Assembly: GCA_964036295.1 (NCBI GenBank)
Contig: OZ038464.1
Coordinates: forward strand, 363,501-427,500
Reading direction: 5' to 3'
DNA: 64,000 bases
Source of the DNA: Plumapathes pennacea
Lineage: Eukaryota; Cnidaria; Anthozoa; Antipatharia; Myriopathidae
The translations under genes were made by a program, and so were the position numbers. The notes beneath the pieces were generated by a model. The model was given only the letters and a program-made list of their open reading frames with translations. It was not told the origin of the DNA and ran no database searches. Positions within the stretch are counted from its first letter, which is position 1. Each line of letters opens with the position of its first letter. Shown here piece after piece: positions 23,726-37,312 of the stretch.

Positions 23726-25046
23726 GCCAATATACATATAAAGCGTGACCGGCAGTCAAATGAAATGATGGTATCAGGATGGTTCCTGTTATCCTGCGTG
23801 GGTGAGCGTTTCTTTTGACCGTGCAAAAAGTCGATGACTGCCGAAAAGTCGAGTTGCGGTCATCAATTCTCTGCAAGGTCAAAAGGAACGCCTGCCATGC
23901 ACGGTGCTTTAATCTGCGAGATAAAACCTGAGTATAATGTGTCAGCGTGTATGGTTAATGTGGATAAAAAGCTTAACGATTTAAGCGTTAGTCGGAGCAC
24001 GATTCTAATGGAAGTTATCAATGAGTACATTCTGTTGATTTTGAGTGACTAAAAGTTAAACTTGTAACCACTGCAGTGGACACAAAAACCATTGCAATGG
24101 ACACAAAGGTCAACGTTTTGATTCTTATGAGAAACTAGACTGGGGTTGCCAGTGAGCTCGCGGCCGGTTAGTTGGGTCGAGAGCAGAATAAACTAAAATG
24201 AAAAGCAAGGACAAGAGCGGAAGACCAGGAGACTTCCAGTTTCTCACAGTATAGAGAACTTGGCTTTTGACACCTTGCTTAAATGAAACCTGATTAAACT
24301 ATAAATTTATCATTACAACACTCATACACTTGGTTCTTAAAGGTTGAGCGACTCTGCATTTTGAGCTTAGAAGCGAAACGGTTACCCACCGAGTAAATCT
24401 GAGTAATGCGTGACTTGTCTTTGACAGTTTGACCTCGAGGCCACGATTAATCCAGCCTTCGCTTCAATACTAGTCTGTCTTGTTTTTTAACTGAATGCGT
24501 TTCACTTCTATAGGCTTTCGAGTATTCGTGCTTTGTAACAAATATAAAATTGAAAGCGATGAATGTAACGCGAGACATGTTTAAAATATTATTGCGGTTT
24601 TGTTCACAGTGTGTTCAGTCCATTTGCGACTTCATTTCTGGTATACAATGACCATTGCAAAACAAAGGCTACATGATCGAATGAAAGAAACATTTCAACA
24701 GGCAATGTACGATAAGCAGAAGAATCGTATGAGGCAACAGATGTCATGAACAGAGTAAAGCATAAATCGCCATTGTTTTGCGGCTAAAGCTCATCGTAGC
24801 TTTGGTTTCCGTTTTCGGCCTGTTTTCTTCCCAGAAGTATTTCGTGTCGCCACAGAAAGTTTCGTCGGGACTAAATATTTAGCGGCGACAGAGATATTTG
24901 CAATCCCCCAGCGGTATCTGATCAAACGGCGTGGGAGCTAGTCTACAGTGTTCGAATGATCTATACAGCGAGGTACGGCAGCACAACAGAGCTATTTGAG
25001 GCTTCAATTTAAGTGTCACGGCCAACGGTTTCTTTGCGTCCTCAGT

Positions 25047-25172
25047 GTTTTTTTTTTTTTTTTTTTTTTTTTTCAATTCAGAGACGGGACCGCGATTTTA
25101 CGTGGCCATCCGAGCCACGAGTAGAGAGCTTAAACGAACAGCGCTAACCGCTCGGCTACCACAACTCTAAAT
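25047..25172 (-). mobile_element. tRNA-derived SINE with poly(A) tail
   Basis: Read on the minus strand, a perfect A box (TAGCCGAGCGG followed by TTAGCGC) at about 25147-25165 is followed by a short body and about 26 A residues (plus-strand T run at 25047-25072). The B box is degenerate. No target duplication was found. Confidence 0.6.
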
Positions 25173-25939
25173 TGAAAGCTGTTCATGTTCAAAATCCCAG
25201 ACTTCAAAGGTCAATAGGTTAAACTAACCATTTTAATTCTTAACATAGAACTGAGTTACTCCTACGCATAAGCCGCGCGTATCATTTTTTTAACAAGATC
25301 AGTCATACATCTTTTTTTCTGGAGTTGCTGGGAGTATCTGCATTATGAGCTCAGAAAAAAAAGGGTAAATGTTTAACTCTCGAAGAGGACGGTGCTTATC
25401 ACTAACTAGGCTCCACACCGCGTTACTAATCTGTCATTCTGTCTTTCGCGGCTATTTGGTCTACAGCATATCCTGTAGCCTTCTAGTTGTATGATCAAGA
25501 GCGGTCGGCCACTGTTGGATTAGAAACAGACTTAACGCGGAAAAGATTTCAGAAAATGGATTGGCGGTATAATAATGACTGTTTATTGAAACTGTTAGCT
25601 AATTACAACTAGCATAATGAAATACAGTAATTAGCACAAAAACATAAAACCAGAAGTCACTCTCTAAATGTAACAAATTCTCCAGATCTCTTCGTGAGAC
25701 ATGTTTTCTTATTTCCATATAATAGTGTGTTATGGGACACCATATAAAAACAAATATTTGTCTCGGTAATTTGTTGAAACTATAAAACTGAATCGAAACT
25801 CGTACACCGCCGAATGCTGTTTCACTCCAAGACACGTGCAAAGGATCACGGGCTTTCTATTTTGGTTACCCGTAAGTCAACTGGGTCCGAAATCCCGATC
25901 ACGTGGTCGGCGTTCGGGCTGAAAATGTACTACAGTTAA

Positions 25940-27557
<1,618 letters not shown>

Positions 27558-27639
27558 CTCTCTGCTCCTGAAGTCTCGTCAAATGGAAGTTGCTACCGGA
27601 CTCCGACTAAACTGATACTCAGCTCAATGATAGAAAATC

Positions 27640-27645
27640 TTTATA
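27640..27645 (-). promoter_or_regulatory. TATA box of ligand B
   Basis: GCTATAAAG on the minus strand, about 85 bases upstream of the ligand B start codon. Confidence 0.45.
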
Positions 27646-28506
27646 GCAGAGCATAGTGAAATCCAAGACAGTTGGAACGAGGAATTGCGGTTAAGTTTGT
27701 GATGGTGTTTAGTGTTGAAACTACGTAAAGAACGTTAATCCTTGAGCAGAGCTTTTTGCAGCACGGACAGTAATTGGTGTGGGTTTGAGCTCAGGCCATC
27801 AGCCGAGTGACACACATTATAGAACATCGTTATCTCTCTTCGAGCTGGCGTGTTGCGTTTGACGGATGGGTCAACCGAAGCGTCATTTCTGGTGATATGT
27901 AAAAATGTTTGCACGGCTTTGTCAAGGCGTTAAATCTCCTTATCCACTGCAGGAGATTAAACGCAATGTTGCAAATAAATCTGTGGAAGCAGCCGGCACG
28001 TGCGGGGCTCGCTGCACGTAATGCACAACATGAAAAACCGCACTAAAAGAGCCTGTTTGTAGCACCGATAAGGCGTTACTATTGACAACTGAATCAATAT
28101 GCTGTATCAGGGCGCGACGAAAGCCGTATCCCCCAGGGCTACAAGTTTCTTTCCCCACATCTTGTTGGGAATAGCTATTTGGGCTTGTGAGTCATGGCTA
28201 GAGCTTGCTCTTGGGCTAGCTGCGAATTTATTTGTTTTTGTCGCGCCTATAATACCCCACCTATTGCTCACATCTCAGAAGGAGAAGACGCTATTTGATC
28301 CCAGGTAGAGCTCTAAGATAGACCAGTGGAATTCGGATGTGCGTACATACAAATCAGTGATGAGTTAGATTTCCTTGTCCCCCGAGGAGTGGACCGGGAA
28401 AAGTCCTTGAACTTCACGCGACTCATCAGTTTTGAGGAAACTGCGGTTTAGTTTCTTGAAGTGGGTCTTACTTTGGTTCAAGAACCCTCATATTCCTCAA
28501 TGCTAT

Positions 28507-28720
28507 AGGGGTGGCGAATGGTACCTAGAAAATCGCGGGTCTCGGAAACTTTTGATACGATCTCAAATTCAAATGTCGGAAGCCGTCGTGATGAGTCAAA
28601 GTCTCGTTTTTGTATTTCGTTTTTGTTTTTCGGATTTGGCTAAAATTGCTAAAGACTCGGTCTCAGATTTTCAAACAAGGGTCTCAGCGAGTCTCGGTTT
28701 TAGTGCCATTTGCCACCCCT
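28507..28720. mobile_element. hAT-type MITE, 214 bp
   Basis: Terminal inverted repeats AGGGGTGGCGAATGG and CCATTTGCCACCCCT resemble hAT ends. The flanks AATGCTAT and AATGCTGA form an 8-bp duplication with two mismatches, as expected for hAT. The interior is T-rich, without a coding frame for transposase. Confidence 0.75.
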
Positions 28721-28778
28721 AATGCTGACTAAAATCATGAATTTCACTAAACAACAAAATGAGCACTACTAGCAATGT

Positions 28779-29310
28779 ACTCGGCGAGAGCTTTCATTTA
28801 AGTGGTCACACCTTTAGGTTTCATTTGACAGTTCAGGAGCTGGAAGTGAACACTGCTATTAGAATGTACTCATTAAGAGCTTTCATTTGAGTGGTCACAC
28901 CTTTAGGTTTCATTTGACAGTTCAGGAGCTGGAAGTGAACACTGCTATTAGAATGTACTCATTAAGAGCTTTCATTTGAGTGGTCACACCTTGAGGTTTC
29001 ATTTGACAGTTCAGGAGCTGGAAGTGAACACTGCTATTAGAATGTACTCATTAAGAGCTTTCATTTGAGTGGTCACACCTTTAGGTTTCATTTGACAGTT
29101 CAGGAGCTGGAAGTGAACACTGCTATTAGAATGTACTCATTAAGAGCTTTCATTTGAGTGGTCACACCTTTAGGTTTTTATCGACAGTTCAGGAGTTGGA
29201 AGTGACAGAACACTGCTGTTGGAATGTACTCATCGAGAACTTTCATTATTTTAGTGAGTGGTCACACCGTTAACAGGTTTCGTTTGACAGTCCAGGAGAT
29301 TCAAGTGCTT
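28779..29310 (+). repeat. 89-bp minisatellite array, copy 4 (largest plus-strand array)
   Basis: Nearly six units with exact 89-base spacing of CATTTGAGTGGTCACACC at 28884, 28973, 29062 and 29151. The middle units are almost identical; the outer units decay. Confidence 0.97.
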
Positions 29311-29629
29311 TTCCTACGTTGAGTCAAAGTCGGTTTTGGTAGAAAAAGGATCGATGACGCATCCGAAAAATTTCATTGCTTGGTATGAAGAAGTGAAACA
29401 AATGATTCTCCGGCATCAGTCTTTTAATTGAATTGATACAAAAAATACATTAAAATCAACTGTCTTATTCGAAGACTGCAATATTTGGTGCCATGACACA
29501 TACTAACAAATGGAATAGAAGCCAGTCAAGGCAACGTGCATCGCTCTCTGGATAGTAATTCTCCCAAGAGTTTACAAGAAAACGTCTGAGTGATAAAGTG
29601 AGAATTTATCAAATGCCTTCTCTGATGAA

Positions 29630-30010
29630 AAACTAAAGCATAAGAGATATGTGTCTGGTGAAAACGAGCACAAGAGATAAACCAGCGACGCAAGCATAAG
29701 AGATATGCGTCAAGTGAAAACGAGCAACGCAAACACACACACACAAAAGAAAAATCACTTTATTTAAGTCTCGCGATGTATTTAGCACTGCCGTGCTAAT
29801 TGGGGAGACTTGAAATGCAGAAACGAATTATTATAAACTGAACACAAATTTGTTAAGAATCCCAACTGGTCGGAGGCTAACCAGTTGGCTATTTACATAG
29901 TGTGGCCGAGGATTTGAACTCAGGGCTACCGTGTTACAAATTCAGCTAGTGGTCAGAGCGGCACAAGAGATATGCGTCAAGTTGAAACGAGCGACGCAGA
30001 CAAATAAACG
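29630..30010. repeat. CAAGCGCAAGC-type repeat, copy 4, interrupted by SINE
   Basis: Words such as AAGCATAAGAGATATGCGTC and GTGAAAACGAGCAACGCAA occur at 29630-29745 and again at 29961-30000. The truncated SINE and some unrelated sequence lie between. Confidence 0.7.
29825..29960 (-). mobile_element. 5'-truncated copy of the Ser-like SINE
   Basis: Minus-strand sequence matches the body of the 1290-1505 SINE, including the second TTCAAATCCTCGGCCAC word and the CCAACTGG/CCAGTTGG hairpin. The tRNA-like head is missing. Confidence 0.85.
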
Positions 30011-30063
30011 CGAGGATTAGAGTTGGGAAAAGACTCGGTGTTTATTGTTGGACTTGTGCTTTA

Positions 30064-30282
30064 GGGCACGTTCCATTTTTTATCTATTCCGGAACAGGAA
30101 TAGCGATACTGATTGCTATATTTAGCTTTGGAGCTGAATTATGTCGAGATGTATCGAGAGCTGTTTAAGATGCCAGCGTGAAGGTTTTGAAAGCACTCCC
30201 GAAAACAATTCCCCCGGAACAAGCAAAACTTTGGATCATTTTAGCTATTCCTATACCAGAATACGGTCAATCGAACGCGCCC
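30064..30282. mobile_element. Harbinger-like MITE, copy 1
   Basis: Begins GGGCACGTTCC and ends with the inverse GAACGCGCCC, flanked on both sides by TTA, a 3-bp target typical of PIF/Harbinger. A related copy is at 43540-43758; both share GGAGCTGAATTATGTCGAGA and ATTCCCCC-GAACAAGCAAAAC. Confidence 0.65.
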
Positions 30283-31159
30283 TTAGTCCAGCCTTTTTTC
30301 GCTGTGAAACAAGGGTAACTCCCGTCCGCTGGCGCCGCTCGTAAAACAGACCCTTAAACATGACTACGAGATATATGTGCTACAGTTTTTGCAATTTGTC
30401 TCTCTTTTTAATCCGTTCTTCGGTGGAAGAAATGAGTTCTTCTTGTGCAGTTTGGTTTGAACAGCCACAGACGTCATGAGAAAGTGTACCAGCAATTATC
30501 ACTGTGGTCTCACAAAGGATTGCTCGGATTTCTAATCTTCCAGCAGAGACAAGCTGGTACGCTCTCAAGTACTCTGTGCATGCAGTAGGCATGAGATTGT
30601 GTTCAGCTCTCTGAATTAATAACTGTTTACTTTGTTTTTGACAATCAGCTTGTGAAGTGCCGGACGTGAGAAGGAAGTGAACAAACGCTCAGTCACGGTG
30701 CATCAGCAGATTTTTGAGCATCACTGCAAACCGACCCAATAAAGGTATGTGTAGTATGGAATGCTATCCTGCAATGGTGCATTGGGCGCGTGCTGTTGAT
30801 CAACAAAGATGGCATAAGCAAACAAACAAATAAACACAAACATGGTGTGATTTTCGAGACAAGCGTGCACCTGTCGAAATCGGCCCGGTTCCGTTTCCGT
30901 TTGCGCAAACTGCTGCATCTTTGCTGTATTTGCTCGTATTATTCCACTCAGCCGAATGAGCTGAGCAGAAGTAACGCCGTTTAAGCTGTATCTGTTACGT
31001 AAATCCTTGCTAACACCTCCTATTAGATTTAAAAGAAATACAAGCTCAGAGCCTCGGACCGCAAAGTGCCCGATTTTACCGGGTTACTCAGCGTTGACTC
31101 ATGGCCGTGTATTTCTCTGTCGTACCAATCACATTAAAAACAGCTCCGACCAATCAACA

Positions 31160-31525
31160 CGAACACTGCCATCAGACAGTGCTCGCTCAGTGGTCACACC
31201 TTAACTCCGTTCATTTGAAATTTCAGAAGCTGAAGGTTTTCTAGGTTTTCAATGAAAGGTTCCAAGATACGAAAAACATTCAACTTCGCTCAACAACAAC
31301 TTGAATGTGGCAAATGGTATGAACTCATTTAGAGTTTTCATTTGAGTCAGGTTACACCTTTAGAACACCACTGCAATGCTATATTAGAATGTACTCATTA
31401 TTTGCACACCTTTAGTTTCATTTGACACTTCAGGAGTGAGAAGTGAACACTGCTGTTAGAATGTACTCATTATTTGAGTGATCACAGCATAGGTTTCATT
31501 TGGCAGTTCTGAAGTTGAAACGCTC
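31160..31525 (+). repeat. 89-bp minisatellite, degenerate copy 5
   Basis: Decayed units: AGTGGTCACACCTTAA near 31190, TTTGAGTCAGGTTACACC near 31343, AATGTACTCATTATTTG near 31391 and 31463. Confidence 0.7.
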
Positions 31526-32701
31526 TTTAAGTTGAGTAGAAAAGGTCAACGACTGGCTCTCTGGCGGTTGAAATCATGCTTGTGCTTTCATCACGGTGTC
31601 GTCTCCTAATCGAGGACGCCAAAACACAAGTGAAGGCAATTGAGTATAACAAGATTTCCATCTGCCCTAATTGTGCGGCAACCCAGATTTCCCATTTAGC
31701 TCCAGTGACTCTTTCCGGCGGGCTTAGTCGTCTAATCTGCTGTCTCTTCTGGAACAACACTTGAACGTTGTGGGAGACAAAGCGAACTGCTCGAGTCACG
31801 TCCAGACCTCAAAGAGCTGTTCTCGAATGAATTCTGCGACGTAGAGATAGCGTAGTCAGTTGTGAAGAGCCTTGTAAGCCAGAGACTTATCTTCAGGTAG
31901 TTTTACACCAGACAAATTCGTCGCTTTCTCAGCTGATTGTACGTGTGATGGCATAAATTACAATTAGAGATTAAATGAGATTGCAAGCATATCTTCATGT
32001 CCAGACAGTCAGAATTAAGAGCCTTAATTTCGCTGAAGAGCTCCCCGCCTGTTTAAACACAAGAATTTACTTCCTCACCACGCAACCAAGCACAGGACCC
32101 GGAAAATGGAAACATTCCAAAACTTGAAAAACTTCCGGAGTTCCAAAATACCACTCAGCAGGCCTTCCAGCCTGCCCTAAAAACAAATTGTTGAGAATTT
32201 CGTTTAGTCCGCGGTATCCGTTGTTTAAAACAAAGCATCAGAGATAAAAAAAAAATCGCTCCGGGAAAAAGAGCGTAATGGCGACGAACACTGACCATAG
32301 TCCACGGTATCTACGGGCGCGTGCCCACCCCACGGGGGACTTTAGCCAAGAACACAACACTCTTCTCAGTGCCAAAAATCCGCGCGCAACTCGCTTAGGA
32401 ACGCGACTTTTCCGAACTTCTCAATCAAGGGACGAGTTTTAGAACCTCTGAAATTTCATTTGGCCATCTTCTTTTACGGGTGCCCCCCCGGTGGGGAACA
32501 GAACTGCTGTTCTGTTCACACGCACACAATGTAACAAAAGACTAGCCTGTTGTTTCTTGTCAGATTGATGGCAGATTTTACCAGCCCTGGGCCGTTGGCT
32601 AGCCAACTATTAAGCCCTTTGTCAGTGTAAGATTGTACAAATAACTGAAACACTGAAAGTAATAATTGCACCATGAGACTAATCCTTATTTTTTTTAGTT
32701 C

Positions 32702-32707
32702 TTTATT
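32702..32707 (-). terminator. Poly(A) signal of SF3A2
   Basis: AATAAA on the minus strand, about 75 nt after the SF3A2 stop codon. Confidence 0.6.
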
Positions 32708-32781
32708 TTCACACAAACCACAACACATAGCAGATATGACAAGAAAGTCTGGACATGTTGATGGCATAGCAGCCAAGCCTC

Positions 32782-35595
32782 TCACTGAGGCGCAAACGGG
32801 TTGAGGGGATTGGAGGCAGGGATGTTCCGTGGGGGAGGGGGTGCCAGGCCTGGTGGCATAAGCTGTTGTTGTTGACGCTGTTTCTGTTGTTGTTGTTGTT
32901 GAATCTGCTGTGGTGTCAGTCTGAAGTGGAACTGAAGGAAAAACTAAAAACAAGGACAGACACAAGTCAAAAATAAGTAACAAAATCAAACAAACCAAAA
33001 ATAAACAGAAATAAATATAGCATCCCTTGCTTTCCATTCATCATGTTTTATTTTTTTTAAATCAGACCAATCTAATACTTTTTGTGGACCAAGGAAGACA
33101 AACCTGATTGAACTGTCACTTCTCACAACTATAACTCATTCAAGTCTAGAAGGAAGGTTAGGAGAATCTGTCTTACTTGTTTTGTGTCCTTGTTCCAGTG
33201 AGTCCAGAACTTGCTGTCTTCTTTATCAACTTCTCGACTTGGGATCTATAAGTAAAGAATAACGCTGAAAGTCTGTATATAAACATAAATCAAGTTGCTG
33301 TAAACACCAAATCAGTGAAAAATGTATATATTTTACCCTTGCTATTGTACCTTACAGTAAATATTATTGTAGACTATTTCTGATGCTCAAATTAAACTCA
33401 AAGAACTTCCTAAACAGAAACAGAAACACTACATTAGATTGTACACACTGGCATATTTTACTCACATTTTGCATTTATCTTATCAAGCACACTTGGAACA
33501 GTGATAAGCAACTAAAAAAAAACACTGCAGTCCCCTAGGAGTAGATTACCGCCTTCTTTTACTGGTAGTTATATAATAGTGTGCATATAAGGGGATGCGT
33601 TACCTTGAATGATATGGTCTCATATGGCTCGGCAGCAAATAACAGGTATTGCCAAGTCTTGTCTGGAGGTTCGATACGCTGTTCATATGCCGACATGAAT
33701 CTGTGTCTAGGGGTGATACCTTCTGCTATTTCAGGATAGTCGACCTGTGCACAAACAAACAAACTCAGTAAATAGTAAACAATAACAACAACAAAAAAGA
33801 GAGATAGAAATGACATGAAACCTCTCCCGAACCAACACAACAATATTACGGTACATGAGTGTCCATCTAGAGAGCCCTGTACTGACAGCAAAACAACACA
33901 ATGTCTCTGCACCTGGAACAACAAGCTGTGCTGGCTTGTTTCCGGATCTCGTTGTTTTGTTACTGAAAACAGATACATGATCAAGGTAAATTTTCTCCCT
34001 TTCATACTGTAGACAGTAAGGACAAACTGGCATTATCAACCATTATGACATCACTTCAATTAAGGAAGTGAAACTGTTGATACGTTACAGTTCTGTGATC
34101 ATCACCCTGCAGTTTATTCAAAGCTTCACATTGCATATTGCATATTCACATTGTATATTGAGACCAGCAAAATCTAATCTACTGAAAGAACATTAATAAT
34201 ATATTCAAAGTGGCATAGCACAATATACTGTGTATTTAGATTGTCTTTGAAAAGCCTCTTTGGGGAAAGTCAATAAAGTATGTATGTACCTTTGTATCCT
34301 GGCCGTCCAATCTTCACAAACTTTTTAAGTGATACTCGTGGCTTTTCCTGTCCCGAGAATGGCATCAAAAAGGAACATTTAGTAGAATGTCAAGCAATTT
34401 CATGGCAAATAAATTGAACCCAGGGGTTTGAACAATACAGTAGGTTGGTTGTGATCATCTGGGTTAGAGGAAGGCTTTTGTTGGTGACTGATGTCTTGAC
34501 TACCTGAGTGGAAGTCACCTTCATAGTCAAGTGAAGATGTTGCATCAGTGTCACGTTCTTTATTGCAAAGGAAAAGTGCAGTGCACACAAGAATCACGAC
34601 ACTCACCAGAGCTGGCTGGGCTGGCGCGTCCTTAGCTTCCTTAGCAGCTCGTCGAGCCCTGTCAGCAATGATGCATACTTAATTAGATTCTCTCTGGACA
34701 CAGCTTAGACTGAAAATATTTCTGTATAACTTGGCTTTCGGTGCCTTGCTAACTGAACTATCAATTCTTACACATCATCTATACAGTGCCTTCTTGAATG
34801 CATGAAAGGGCAAACAGTCAGTTTATCTAACACTGATCGCAGTCAATTTTCTCTTTTTGCTTTCTAAGCAGCTGAGAGAAGTTTGGTGAGGAGAAGTTGG
34901 AACTTCTTAAACCTCAAAATTCTCCCAACATAAATCACCCATTTTCTTCATATACGAGGTTAGGAGATCTTAAACTGACTTACAAGTTTGACTGATGTTT
35001 CTTTCCTTGAGTATGGGCCAAGTAGCTCCCCTGAAAATGGATAAAAAGAACAAAATTTGTATTCTTCTGCTTTGCTCACTGATGAAGTGCCTAAATACCC
35101 ACAACACACCAGCATTATTATGGTTCATGGATGCTGTAAATAATTCTCATAGGACACATGCAAGTAAAAGTGATCGTATGACCTCAGCTTCACCTGGTAT
35201 GACTCACCTCATTATTGTGTAGCGTTAAACAAAGTTTACATTCATAAGATCCCAAGTGGTTCTTCATAAAATAAGGATCCTGCGAAAAAGGAAAAACACT
35301 TCATATTTGTCTATGAACTCGATTATTAGTGAATGACCAATTTCCAAGCCGCAAGTTGTCTTCTGAATCTGATCAAAGTAATGTTTCTCCCTTCATTATC
35401 CACTCACAAATACATAGTGCAGTAAGGAGAAGCTAGCATCTGATGCTGTGCCATGCAGGCATGCCGTACCTTGTTCAAGTCGATAGTTTCAAGAGCGAGT
35501 TGACGTAATCTTTCTCGCCGATCTCTGTTGGACTCAGATGATGACGCTACCCCGCCTGAGCCGGTCTTACCTCCGGCTCGGTGCTGGAAATCCAT
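32782..35595 (-). CDS. SF3A2: Splicing factor 3A subunit 2
   Basis: Nine exons on the minus strand: 35595-35470, 35279-35208, 35030-34984, 34658-34607, 34347-34290, 33962-33913, 33744-33604, 33245-33177, 32943-32782; all phases agree, 258 residues. SF3A2 is part of the U2 snRNP SF3a complex that contacts the branch-site region. The N-terminus (MDFQHRAGGKTGSGGV) and PRHRFMSAYEQRIEPPD are nearly identical to the animal family. The U1-like C2H2 zinc finger uses Cys56, Cys59, His72 and His78. The last exon ends with a Gln-rich run and a short proline tail, so the long proline-rich repeat tail of the vertebrate protein is absent, giving a length closer to yeast Prp11. It is a housekeeping gene sitting inside the ligand cluster, divergent from ligand C. 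Confidence 0.97.
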
Positions 35596-36380
35596 TCTAT
35601 CTAACTTACTATATCACGCAAGATTCAAACTAAACTTCACATGCGACGAACTCCAAACAACATGGCGGACACGTCCCAGCATGCATTGCAGAATGTCTGG
35701 TAGGACTCAGTCTTGCTCGACTCCAGTCATGAAGACGAAGCTTTTTCCGTTCGCTAACCGCTGGGGGCATTGCGAGGGCTCAAGGCTGGGTCTCTCTCTC
35801 TCTCTTTTTTTTTTTTTTTTTTTTTTTAGATAATTCCTCTGGATTTTGATTACGTACGTTCTTTTTATACTGTATCACTACACCATGTCACAGATTTAAA
35901 ACCAGCCTTTGTCACAATATAATGCATGGAATTACTCAGAAGTTAATTATAAATATATCTAAAATTTAGTCTGCGTGAGCGTATCGAAGACCTAACCGAG
36001 TTCGAAACGTCGAACAACGCAATCATTACGGCGTTAGGCATATCCGCACAAATATTTGGTTGACACATGCGTTTTGCATCAACGAGTTCTAATGGGCAGT
36101 AGCATGCCATCGTTTTCCACTTCACAGCCGCTATTGGCTCGCCACGCAACGGACCTGGCGAGCCAATAACGGCAACGAGGGAGACTAAAGCAATCTATGC
36201 GGCGCTCCGACTTGGCATCGTTGCGGTGGCCCCGTCGGCATCGTGCGCCCGGAGGCGTAACATAAACCGATGCACATTGCCCGAGGCTTGTTCTTAGATT
36301 ACACACCACAGCGCTTAGCTCTCCCAAGGTCACACAGGTCGAGAGCTTTTGAGCGCGTTGGAACGCCGCAAGCGAAAGAA
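35596..36380. other. Divergent promoter region of SF3A2 and ligand C
   Basis: Contains a YY1-type ACATGGCGGAC word (35660) near SF3A2, a CT/T tract (35795-35827), and GC-richer sequence before ligand C. No gene is seen. Confidence 0.55.
35660..35670 (+). promoter_or_regulatory. YY1-like motif near the SF3A2 start
   Basis: ACATGGCGGAC, 65 bases upstream of the SF3A2 ATG. A matching motif lies upstream of MFAP1. Confidence 0.4.
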
Positions 36381-37312
36381 ATGGCGAGTTCTATAGCGCT
36401 GTATGTGTTCCTACTATGTGTACAAGTCGGGTTGATCACTTCAAATGCGCAAAATATGCAGGATAACAAGCACAGGTTCACGAAGGTAATATTTGATAAC
36501 ACTGTGCGTCACACGCGAGTACGCCAGGAGAACAGCGCAGAGGAAAGCAAGACCGCTTTTTTATCGATGGCAGGAAAAGCGTTTAGGCTCAAGAGTGAGT
36601 ATTATCTGCAGTTAATTATTCTCTACAACCTTTTTCCCGTGTTCTTCTGTGTTGGGGACTTTCTGACCTCGATGACTTGTGGGTAAGCCAGAAGAGAACC
36701 AGAATCCTTTGCGGGCGCATGGGGGCAAACAATCCAGCTTGGCGAGTTTTACTTGTGGCAGGGCTTCTCGGGTGATGATTGGCTGACAAAAGGCTAGATT
36801 GTTCTCAACAGTTAGGCAGCAACTACAGCTGAAATGATAGTTCCCACAAAACGCTAGATCATACCAAGCGTGTTTTGAGCATTCTGTACTTCATTAAACG
36901 GCACCACACTACAAACAGTCACATGATATTGTCATGGCGACAATCTTTTACAGATGACGACACGGAGAGCCCACATGATCATACAACCGCATCACATCAC
37001 GTGCGAGCTCGCGAATGTCAGCGTGCGGATTTGGTGGTAGATTTGAGAGACTTGGGCTGGGATGACTGGATCCTTACGCCATTTTTGGTCAACGTGAAGA
37101 AGTGCGTTGGAGTTTGCGCACTTTCTCTGCAGAATGCCACCAACCACGCCATAGTACAGGCTGCCGCGCATGCGCTGAGGCCGAGCGAGCCTGGGCCCTC
37201 CTGCGTGCCTACGAAACTCGCCCCACTTCCCGCCCTATATATCGACCACAGTGGTAAGCCAGTTCTTAAGAACTTCCAGAACATGGTGGTGACGGAGTGC
37301 GGCTGCCGATAA
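36381..37312 (+). CDS. TGF-beta superfamily ligand C, mini-prodomain, lacks interchain cysteine
   Basis: Two exons, 36381-36594 and 36954-37312, phase-1 intron; 190 residues. The ATG at 36381 begins the signal peptide (MASSIALYVFLLCVQVGLI); an in-frame ATG at 36270 would bury it. The leader has about 50 residues, then a short His-rich stretch and the knot with ECQRADLVVDLRDLGWDDW, KKCVGVC, NATNHAIVQ, PSCVPTKL and final VTECGCR. The superfamily CC pair is SC here: the first cysteine, which makes the interchain disulfide in most ligands, is serine, as in GDF9 and BMP15. Six cysteines remain for the knot. NAT in finger 1 is a glycosylation site. A VRAR stretch before the first knot cysteine is only a weak cleavage candidate. 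Non-covalent dimers or heterodimers with a neighbouring ligand are inferred. Confidence 0.85.

Larger units (their letters stand above)
20965..25939. other. Intergenic region between ligands A and B
   Basis: Five kilobases without a recognisable gene. Contains a small hairpin repeat (23630-23725) and a tRNA-derived SINE with a long A tail (25047-25172). Open frames at 22057-22368 overlap on both strands and carry no domain. Confidence 0.55.
27646..32701. other. Repeat-rich interval between ligand B and SF3A2
   Basis: No gene is supported. It holds a hAT-type MITE (28507-28720), the largest 89-bp array (28779-29310), hairpin-type repeats interrupted by a truncated SINE (29630-30010), a Harbinger-like MITE (30064-30282) and a degenerate 89-bp array (31160-31525). 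Confidence 0.6.

Noticed and set aside
30380..30620. Minus-strand frame with an acceptor-like TTCAG and cysteine-containing end (DVCGCSNQ)
   Set aside because: Only 70-80 codons, weak polypyrimidine tract, no recognised family and no matching upstream donor.
31560..31658. Minus-strand ATG with signal-peptide-like start (MEILLYSIAFTCVLAS)
   Set aside because: Resembles another secreted first exon in the ligand cluster, but no consensus donor follows and no knot exon was found nearby.
35790..35830. CT/T tract ending TTTTAG, like a strong splice acceptor on the plus strand
   Set aside because: No open frame follows that joins any gene; explained as a simple repeat.
36270..36380. Upstream in-frame ATG for ligand C at 36270
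   Set aside because: It would add 37 charged residues before the hydrophobic signal segment; the ATG at 36381 places the signal peptide at the N-terminus.
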